DNA of 64,000 nucleotides from Tragulus kanchil. Its lineage: Eukaryota; Chordata; Mammalia; Artiodactyla; Tragulidae. Under the pieces are notes generated by a model that worked only from the letters and a program-made list of their open reading frames with translations, was not told the origin of the DNA and did not search any database. Every line of letters begins with the position of its first letter. Within the stretch, counting starts at the first letter, position 1. The stretch spans positions 41,191,501-41,255,500 of the forward strand of contig JAIOJX010000002.1 in the NCBI GenBank assembly GCA_022376925.1, written 5' to 3'. Of this stretch, positions 55,370-64,000 are shown in pieces. The translations under genes were made by a program, and so were the position numbers.

Positions 55370-57518
55370 CTGTGAAAACCCTGCTGACCCTCTCGTCTCT
55401 CTGGAGGACATTCTTTCCTGCCTTTGGATGTGTTTCAGAAGTAGGTACGGAAAGCATACACTATTTCAAAACAATGAATTGATTGTTGGGGTTTCTGTAT
55501 ATTTCTTTCTTTCTGATCAAAGGTAGTTTATAAAACCAGTTGTTACAGGACCGCCCTATGACAGGGTGTCTGAAATTTCCAAGCATTTTTCCCTTTTAGT
55601 AATTTGGCACCAAACCTCAGCTCTTTGGAAATTGTTTTGTTCCCTCAAACACATTTTAGACGGAGAAAACATTCCAGATAATACAATTGTGCTGATAAAT
55701 CACTAAGAAGAAGAGCCCCAAAGCAAAAAGTAAAATAAAAATAATTTTAAAAAGAAAAAAAGAGCCTCTCATAACTGTCCCAGGTATGAACTCCATCAGA
55801 CGCCTTTCTGTGCAGCCCTCCGCCCCTGAGCCTGGCTGAGCCACTGGTCCTCTTGAAGGCGGTGTGGACTGCTGTCCCCAACTTTCTCTCCAGTGGCACA
55901 CGAGTCCCCATGGTCTCCAGGTCCACGTCGATCAGCTCTCCTGGACCTGTGGCCGAATCCAGCATCCGGGTACGACTCCACTGTTGGCTTCGGTCGTTCC
56001 TACTGGGGTCTGATCTCCACAGAAGTGGGCAGGTGACCGCAGGACTTGGAGAGCTGACGGCAGGAGGAAGGACCCCAGAGGGTGCGGGCTGTCTCCCCTC
56101 AACGCCTCGGCGCCACTCTGGGCGGCCCACTGCAGCCAGTGTGGACACCTGGTCCTTCATCTTCCTTTCCCACCGTCCCCACCAACATGTTCAGAGCAAG
56201 CATTTTCTAAGCCAGTTTTCAGAGCTGTTTGAAAGGTGTGGCGTGGGCAGGCATATGCTCACACACACACACACACGTGCACACAGACCCCATGCCTCCT
56301 TCTGCTACAAACACCAGATTACAGGGTTTGGACCGTGGCTCTTTTTCCTGGACAGAATTCACACTTGAGTGAGGGGGGACAGTTGAGCCAAAACAAATCG
56401 AGCGACTGTGCAGCGGGTCCTGAGCCTGTGTGGTTACGTCTGTGAAAACCCCTGCTGAAACCCTCTCGTCTCTCTGGAGGACATTCTTTCCTGCCTTTGG
56501 ATGTGTTTCAGAAGTAGGTACGGAAAGCATACACTATTTCAAAACAATGAATTGATTGTTGGGGTTTCTGTATATTTCTTTCTTTCTGATCAAAGGTAGT
56601 TTATAAAACCAGTTGTTACAGGACCGCCCTATGACAGGGTGTCTGAAATTTCCAAGCATTTTTCCCTTTTAGTAATTTGGCACCAAACCTCAGCTCTTTG
56701 GAAATTGTTTTGTTCCCTCAAACACATTTTAGACGGAGAAAACATTCCAGATAATACAATTGTGCTGATAAATCACTAAGAAGAAGAGCCCCAAAGCAAA
56801 AAGTAAAATAAAAATAATTTTAAAAAGAAAAAAAGAGCCTCTCATAACTGTCCCAGGTATGAACTCCATCAGACGCCTTTCTGTGCAGCCCTCCGCCCCT
56901 GAGCCTGGCTGAGCCACTGGTCCTCTTGAAGGCGGTGTGGACTGCTGTCCCCAACTTTCTCTCCAGTGGCACACGAGTCCCCATGGTCTCCAGGTCCACG
57001 TCGATCAGCTCTCCTGGACCTGTGGCCGAATCCAGCATCCGGGTACGACTCCACTGTTGGCTTCGGTCGTTCCTACTGGGGTCTGATCTCCACAGAAGTG
57101 GGCAGGTGACCGCAGGACTTGGAGAGCTGACGGCAGGAGGAAGGACCCCAGAGGGTGCGGGCTGTCTCCCCTCAACGCCTCGGCGCCACTCTGGGCGGCC
57201 CACTGCAGCCAGTGTGGACACCTGGTCCTTCATCTTCCTTTCCCACCGTCCCCACCAACATGTTCAGAGCAAGCATTTTCTAAGCCAGTTTTCAGAGCTG
57301 TTTGAAAGGTGTGGCGTGGGCAGGCATATGCTCACACACACACACACACACGTGCACACAGACCCCATGCCTCCTTCTGCTACAAACACCAGATTACAGG
57401 GTTTGGACCGTGGCTCTTTTTCCTGGACAGAATTCACACTTGAGTGAGGGGGGACAGTTGAGCCAAAACAAATCGAGCGACTGTGCAGCGGGTCCTGAGC
57501 CTGTGTGGTTACGTCTGT
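55370..57518. repeat. Tandem duplication 14 (1.07 kb x 2)
   Basis: Copy A is about 55370-56444 and copy B about 56440-57518. The offset is 1073 through most of the unit and larger after a CA-run, which is a few bases longer in copy B (57332-57352) than in copy A (56259-56276). CTCTCGTCTCTCTGGAGGA therefore occurs three times, through overlap with duplication 13. Confidence 0.95.
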
Positions 57519-58250
57519 CACAAACAGCACACGACACCGGCTGTCAGAGGGCGCAAGGTACACCTGCTCGGCTTTGAGAGCTCCCCTTAAAGAGAAATAA
57601 CTGGGTCTCAGTAACCGTGCGGGAGGTGGCCACCTGCTGACCTTGACGCAGGAAGCAGATAATGTCCCACCACCTGCAGCCCCAGGCCTCCCGCTCCGGC
57701 CACCCCACCCCCAGGCTCTGGGCTTGGTCCAGCCTCACAAGGTGCACACTCCCCCGTGCACCGCCGGGGACACAGAATGACTCTCCTCCCAGCCCGCAGG
57801 ACCCTCTGTCTACAGCCTGAGCAGTCGACAGGGCCTCCTCGGTTCTGCAAAATGCCACAGCAGCACGGCACCCCACTACTTCCTTCGGTCTGCTCCTGGA
57901 AGCAGAGCATTCTAGAAGACACACACCTTGAGCAAGTGTGAGGAGGAACTGGAACCCCGAGGAACAGCCCTCGGCTCCTCTCAGCTCCAAGGCTGTGCCG
58001 TCGTTTCTGGGAAGCCCTTCCCGGCTGGAACAGGCATCCGCGTGAGACAGGCTTCTCCTGTGAGCGTCTTTCTAACGTGACTTTAAACTTTTCAACGAAC
58101 CCTGCGGTCTGAAAGAGCCCTGGCACGGCACTCCTCCCCCACGGTCTGCCGTGCCCAGCCCGCTAGGAACCCCGCAGTGGGTCCGCAGCTCTGTTTCCTA
58201 GCACTTCTGAGATGAATTTTGGATCTGAGACCAGCAAGAAAGAGAGGACA
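57519..58250. other. Intergenic, nothing recognised
   Basis: GC-rich. Frames of 148-172 codons on the - strand lack family features. Confidence 0.4.
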
Positions 58251-60516
58251 TCAGCTTTGAGTCAAGATGATACAGGCGTCCTGTCGCGAAGGGAAGGGAC
58301 GGCCGTCATACTTCCTCGGGAGCCAGGACCACAGCCCTCTGTCCTCTCCCCTCTCCTGAGAACCGCCTCCTCCTGACAGCCTCCTGACAGCCGCGCTGTT
58401 GCCCAGGGTCCCGCCAACATGACATCATGTTCTAAATATAACAGCAGATGCATGCGCCACATGCCTTCAACATCAGAAAAGCAATTCAAATGCAAAATCG
58501 AAGCCTCCTCTTCCAGTCTTTGTGCGGATTCTCTGTAAATGTGCACCACATGTCGGCTGTTTACAGAGACGAGGATCCTGCTCGCAGGATCACACACGTG
58601 GTGGACACGCCAGCCTGGCAAGGGAAAGTCGGGGAGTGCCTGCCCCGTCAGAGAGGGAAAGGCGAGGAACACAGTGAGCGGAGGCTCAAGGTCCCCCAAG
58701 CAGAGGGACACTGCACCCGGCAATCGGACTTCCCCGAGTCGGGGGACAGTGGAGAGCAGATGTGCAGACTCACCAGCATTGCACCTCACCCATGGTCCCA
58801 TGGCCTCGCCTCGTGGACTCACACCCCCCCACACACCTGCATGTACACACATATACCTGCACACACGCACGTCTACCTGTACACACACGCCTGTACTCAC
58901 ACACACACACCCTACATGTACCCACATTCGGCTACATGTACACATGCCCACACATGCGTGCATGCACACACACGCCATGACCCAGCTGTGGCACTGAGGA
59001 TGCCAGCCTGCCACCAGAGCTCACGGGGTCTGTGTGGGGATTCGTGGTGGGCAGGAGGTTGGGGAAGGGGCACCTCAGACAATGGCCATCTGCCCACCTT
59101 CCTCTTCCCGCCTTCCCTGAGGATGCCGTGCCCAGGGTCCCCTATGCCAACTTGTCCCTCCGCCGCCCCTTCCTACCTGCCCCCCAGGGCCCCCCAACAC
59201 CACCCAGGCTGACTCAGCCCTGGGTACCCCGTGCAGCCCCTCGCCCTCTGTCCTCCCTGTCCTGTGCCCGTAGGTCACTGGGCTGGGACGCGCTCCTTCT
59301 GGGACCTCTGGTCATCTTCCCCTTCTGTTCACTCCTTCCAGGACAAGTGGTGGGCCAGGCACTGCCTCGAGAGCTGGATGCTCAGCTTTGAGTCAAGATG
59401 ATACAGGCGTCCTGTCGCGAAGGGAAGGGACGGCCGTCATACTTCCTCGGGAGCCAGGACCACAGCCCTCTGTCCTCTCCCCTCTCCTGAGAACCGCCTC
59501 CTCCTGACAGCCTCCTGACAGCCGCGCTGTTGCCCAGGGTCCCGCCAACATGACATCATGTTCTAAATATAACAGCAGATGCATGCGCCACATGCCTTCA
59601 ACATCAGAAAAGCAATTCAAATGCAAAATCGAAGCCTCCTCTTCCAGTCTTTGTGCGGATTCTCTGTAAATGTGCACCACATGTCGGCTGTTTACAGAGA
59701 CGAGGATCCTGCTCGCAGGATCACACACGTGGTGGACACGCCAGCCTGGCAAGGGAAAGTCGGGGAGTGCCTGCCCCGTCAGAGAGGGAAAGGCGAGGAA
59801 CACAGTGAGCGGAGGCTCAAGGTCCCCCAAGCAGAGGGACACTGCACCCGGCAATCGGACTTCCCCGAGTCGGGGGACAGTGGAGAGCAGATGTGCAGAC
59901 TCACCAGCATTGCACCTCACCCATGGTCCCATGGCCTCGCCTCGTGGACTCACACCCCCCCACACACCTGCATGTACACACATATACCTGCACACACGCA
60001 CGTCTACCTGTACACACACGCCTGTACTCACACACACACACCCTACATGTACCCACATTCGGCTACATGTACACATGCCCACACATGCGTGCATGCACAC
60101 ACACGCCATGACCCAGCTGTGGCACTGAGGATGCCAGCCTGCCACCAGAGCTCACGGGGTCTGTGTGGGGATTCGTGGTGGGCAGGAGGTTGGGGAAGGG
60201 GCACCTCAGACAATGGCCATCTGCCCACCTTCCTCTTCCCGCCTTCCCTGAGGATGCCGTGCCCAGGGTCCCCTATGCCAACTTGTCCCTCCGCCGCCCC
60301 TTCCTACCTGCCCCCCAGGGCCCCCCAACACCACCCAGGCTGACTCAGCCCTGGGTACCCCGTGCAGCCCCTCGCCCTCTGTCCTCCCTGTCCTGTGCCC
60401 GTAGGTCACTGGGCTGGGACGCGCTCCTTCTGGGACCTCTGGTCATCTTCCCCTTCTGTTCACTCCTTCCAGGACAAGTGGTGGGCCAGGCACTGCCTCG
60501 AGAGCTGGATGCTCAG
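58251..60516. repeat. Tandem duplication 15 (1.13 kb x 2)
   Basis: Copy A is 58251-59386 and copy B 59382-60516, offset 1131, no spacer (GCTCAG shared at the joint). Frames of 250 and 254 codons on opposite strands appear in both copies. They run through a CA-repeat tract and have no domain. Confidence 0.95.
58820..58976. repeat. Impure CA-rich microsatellite
   Basis: About 155 bases of interrupted (CA)n with CATGTACACA and GCACACACGC variants. Repeated at 59951-60107 in copy B of duplication 15. Confidence 0.85.
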
Positions 60517-61252
60517 AGCCGCCCTCCCCGAGCTGGGGACCCGGACAGACAGCAGCAGGGACAGACAGAAGCTCTCATCACGGCCTGGGAGTCCAGGCCA
60601 GAAGGTGTCCATGGCCCTGTGTCCTGGGCTCCTAACCCATGCTTCTCTTTGAACCCAGCCTTTAATCTGTAAAATAAGATGAAAACTGTCTACGTTATAG
60701 TGTCCTGTAAGAATTAAGTGACTAACACGTGGAAGTATTCTATAAGGTGAAAACTTTGATTTCGCTGATACTATTATCATAACCAGGAGTCAACTGAAGA
60801 TGCAGAAGCAATCTGGTTTGGAAAAAAACGAAGAAGAGAAAACCCAGGAGGAGCCCAGTGAAAGTGCAGCAGCGGCCGCTGTGTGGGCTCCACCGGGCGG
60901 CCCCCAGCCCCACGCTGTACCCACGCTCTGATCACTCCCTTAAATCAAGCCTCGTTCCTCAGATTTCTCACATCGAGGTCGCTCGTCTGAACCGCACCCA
61001 CTCGTCCCCAGGCTGGTTTCTGTCAGAAACCAGGGCTCAGCTGCCAGAAACATCCCCTTACATTCTAGTGTCCCGTCTTAAGAATTTCATAACTCTTTAA
61101 TATTATTCTCACTTGAGTTCTAAACTTTGTTCATAAAGTTTGCATGAATTCAGAGCTTAACCAAATGCAATTTCTATCCTGACAGCTATAATTTTTTTAA
61201 GCAGAAAACAGAATCTGATGAGGTGAATTGATTTGAAGTGTATAGTAAGGTG
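60517..61252. other. Intergenic, nothing recognised
   Basis: AT-richer after 61080. No gene or repeat recognised. Confidence 0.4.
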
Positions 61253-61420
61253 GGGGGTTCCCGGGTGGCACAGCGGTAAAGAACCCACCTGCTGATTCAG
61301 GACACCTAAGAGACGCGAGTTTGATTCCGGGGTCAGGATGATCCCCTGGAGGAGGGCGTCGCAACCTACTCCAGCATTCTTGCCTGGAGAATTTCACTGA
61401 CCAAGAGCCTGGTAGGTAGT
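61253..61420 (+). mobile_element. Bov-tA SINE, 3' truncated
   Basis: GGGTTCCCGGGTGGCACAGC, GAGTTTGATTCCGGGGTCAG and CAACCTACTCCAGCATTCTT, ending AAGAGCCTGGTAGG. The last third of the Bov-A part is absent. Confidence 0.85.
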
Positions 61421-62285
61421 AAGGTACCTTGTAGCCTACACACAGAAGCATCTGCAGCTGTGTCCTCCCCAGGGGACTCCTGCCCGGCCACCCCCGTGCT
61501 CCCCGCACACAGCCCCAAGTGGAGTGAAGACGCCCTCGTGTCTGGAAAGTGAAAGAGGCGCTAGAGTGTGCATCCCCACAGACTCGGGGAACAGGACCGC
61601 TGCACCTCCTGCTCATTCTGAGTACAGCATCTATCCTTTGACAAAATCTCAGCTTCCTTGCGCTTCCTTTCCACCCCGTCTTGTTCCTGCCCATCAGGAA
61701 GTGTTCCTAAAGCCTCGTCCGGGGAGCAGGCTGGCCCCACAACCGGAAGCTGCATCCAGCGTGTCTGCCAGGCGCCCATCTCGGGGCTGGGGGATGAGGC
61801 ACTCATAGGAAAATGCTGCCACGCTGTTCCAGGTCCAGACCCAGGGACGGCCCAGCACCACGTGGCGCACCGCGGCCCTCGGGGCAGGCGCTCTAGCCGG
61901 TGGGATTAAGAATGCAGCCTGCAGTGCCGGACATGATGCCTCACGCCTGGTGGACGCTGAGGGATCCCAGAGCCCAGAGAAACCCAGCTGACGTTTCCCA
62001 GGGAGATAAGCCGAGGACAGGCTTCACAGAGCTTTCAGGGAGCAGGGCCAGGCACACACTCCAGAAGGTCCCCAATCTCTCCAAAGATAAAGACACGAAA
62101 CCCTTGAAGATCTGAATTCCTGCCTGGCTTTATCAAGACGGCGAGCTTAGGACAAAGAGGCTGTTCAGCAACTCTGGGAAGGAGGCTGCTGTTTCTCAAA
62201 CCAAGGGACTCTGCTCTGCAGTCGGAGTTGCTGCGCTCACACGTGCTGGGACCCAGGGAACCCCCATGGATGCCTGTGAGGCAGG

Positions 62286-62350
62286 GCGGTGATCATCACC
62301 CATTTACAGACGGGGAAGCTGAGTCTCGGAGGCAAGGAAGCTGCCTGAGT
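62286..62350 (+). mobile_element. MIR SINE core fragment
   Basis: GATCATCACCCATTTACAGA, CGGGGAAGCTGAGTCTCGGA and GGCAAGGAAGCTGCCTGAG align with the MIR core (cccattttacagatgaggaaactgaggc). Repeated at 63423-63487. Confidence 0.75.
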
Positions 62351-63422
62351 TTGCAGCCTGAGGCTTGACGGCTCTGCTGCCTGCCTGCTGCGCTGTGTCT
62401 GAGCTTGAAGGAAGCAGAAACTCGCTCAGACCAGCAGGAACTGCCAGGACCGTGCGGACAAGCCCCCAGGCCGACCCTCAGAGTCTGCAATGCCACCTCG
62501 GGTCACGGTCGGGTCCTGTGCCAGTTCCTGAACTGGACACTTGTGACTGGACGCGGGTGGCCTGTGGTGCTGGGAAGGTCTGAGGTTGGGGATCTATCCA
62601 AGAGGAGCTCAGGTGCATCTGAAAGTCGGGCAGGAGAGAAGCACAGGCTCATCCCCGAGATGAGCTCAACCCGCAGTCTAGGGTTTTCAGTTGGGAAACA
62701 CCAACTGGTATTTTAAGGTATCTTTCATACCTTTGCACCTTTACCTTATCAAGAATTCCAAATTTTATTACATAGCTTTTACCTAATGGCAACCAAATTT
62801 TACAGAATAATGGAATGAACATTACCACCCGTCTTTTGGGTTCCTAAAGCCTCGTCCGGGGAGCAGGCTGGCCCCACAACCGGAAGCTGCATCCAGCGTG
62901 TCTGCCAGGCGCCCATCTCGGGGCTGGGGGATGAGGCACTCATAGGAAAATGCTGCCACGCTGTTCCAGGTCCAGACCCAGGGACGGCCCAGCACCACGT
63001 GGCGCACCGCGGCCCTCGGGGCAGGCGCTCTAGCCGGTGGGATTAAGAATGCAGCCTGCAGTGCCGGACATGATGCCTCACGCCTGGTGGACGCTGAGGG
63101 ATCCCAGAGCCCAGAGAAACCCAGCTGACGTTTCCCAGGGAGATAAGCCGAGGACAGGCTTCACAGAGCTTTCAGGGAGCAGGGCCAGGCACACACTCCA
63201 GAAGGTCCCCAATCTCTCCAAAGATAAAGACACGAAACCCTTGAAGATCTGAATTCCTGCCTGGCTTTATCAAGACGGCGAGCTTAGGACAAAGAGGCTG
63301 TTCAGCAACTCTGGGAAGGAGGCTGCTGTTTCTCAAACCAAGGGACTCTGCTCTGCAGTCGGAGTTGCTGCGCTCACACGTGCTGGGACCCAGGGAACCC
63401 CCATGGATGCCTGTGAGGCAGG

Positions 63423-63487
63423 GCGGTGATCATCACCCATTTACAGACGGGGAAGCTGAGTCTCGGAGGCAAGGAAGCTGCCTGAGT
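63423..63487 (+). mobile_element. MIR fragment, duplicate of 62286
   Basis: Same fragment as at 62286, in copy B of duplication 16. Confidence 0.75.
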
Positions 63488-64000
63488 TTGCAGCCTGAGG
63501 CTTGACGGCTCTGCTGCCTGCCTGCTGCGCTGTGTCTGAGCTTGAAGGAAGCAGAAACTCGCTCAGACCAGCAGGAACTGCCAGGACCGTGCGGACAAGC
63601 CCCCAGGCCGACCCTCAGAGTCTGCAATGCCACCTCGGGTCACGGTCGGGTCCTGTGCCAGTTCCTGAACTGGACACTTGTGACTGGACGCGGGTGGCCT
63701 GTGGTGCTGGGAAGGTCTGAGGTTGGGGATCTATCCAAGAGGAGCTCAGGTGCATCTGAAAGTCGGGCAGGAGAGAAGCACAGGCTCATCCCCGAGATGA
63801 GCTCAACCCGCAGTCTAGGGTTTTCAGTTGGGAAACACCAACTGGTATTTTAAGGTATCTTTCATACCTTTGCACCTTTACCTTATCAAGAATTCCAAAT
63901 TTTATTACATAGCTTTTACCTAATGGCAACCAAATTTTACAGAATAATGGAATGAACATTATCTCAGGAAATAATCAGCCCATCCAGTCCACTGTAGCCC

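Larger units (their letters stand above)
53254..55411. repeat. Tandem duplication 13 (1.08 kb x 2)
   Basis: Copy A is 53254-about 54339 and copy B 54336-about 55411. The offset starts at 1082 and falls to about 1078 after length changes in an A-run and a GA-run, then falls further at a (TG)n/(CA)n microsatellite. No spacer at the junction. Confidence 0.95.
61703..63961. repeat. Tandem duplication 16 (1.12 kb x 2)
   Basis: Copy A is 61703-62824 and copy B 62840-63961, offset 1137 with a 15-base junction (CCACCCGTCTTTTGG). No length drift is seen across the unit. Confidence 0.95.

Noticed and set aside
58262..60343. Paired frames of 250 and 254 codons
   Set aside because: They are antisense to each other, run through a CA-rich microsatellite (giving His/Thr/Cys-rich stretches), lack any family resemblance, and are repeated only because of duplication 15.

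Overview
The window is nuclear DNA from a ruminant artiodactyl. It carries tRNA-Glu-headed SINEs of the Bov-tA/Bov-A and CHR types, a BovB LINE 3' end, MIR fragments and a spliced vertebrate gene. Nothing fixes the species. I see no CRISPR array, operon or prokaryotic element.

Two protein-coding units can be supported. (1) Calaxin (CLXN, formerly EFCAB1) lies on the + strand, with six coding exons between about 8991/10080 and 21109. They splice to a 212-residue protein with three EF-hands. The GC-rich promoter carries two RFX X-box-like motifs around a CCAAT box, as expected for a motile-cilium gene. (2) An intact 248-codon RPL7 retrocopy lies on the - strand at 22245-22991, with an AATAAA signal, an A-tail and flanking direct repeats. 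It sits about 1.1 kb downstream of the CLXN stop codon.

The dominant structural signal is not a gene. Sixteen head-to-tail duplications, each of 1.07-1.18 kb, recur along the window. Each duplicates a different sequence. The two copies are nearly identical and are separated by 0 to about 70 bp of unmatched or garbled bases. They affect CLXN: exon 1 with its promoter appears twice, exon 2 appears once truncated and once whole, exon 3 appears twice, and a 17-nt stub of exon 4 is present. I read these as unmerged contig or gap-fill overlaps, so about 17-18 kb of the 64 kb is probably redundant. Collapsing each pair gives a clean, canonical CLXN gene.

Layout: 1-8.4 kb is the 5' flank with SINEs and a BovB end. 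8.4-10.2 kb is the CLXN promoter and exon 1, duplicated. 10.2-21.1 kb is the rest of CLXN, with intronic SINEs. 22.2-23.0 kb is the RPL7 retrocopy. 23-64 kb is intergenic and largely GC-rich, with SINEs, microsatellites, a GC-rich block in three copies and nine of the sixteen duplications, but no convincing gene. One SINE subfamily recurs at seven independent loci, most with target-site duplications. Its core contains or derives from the palindrome GCGCATGCGC, which resembles an NRF1 site.
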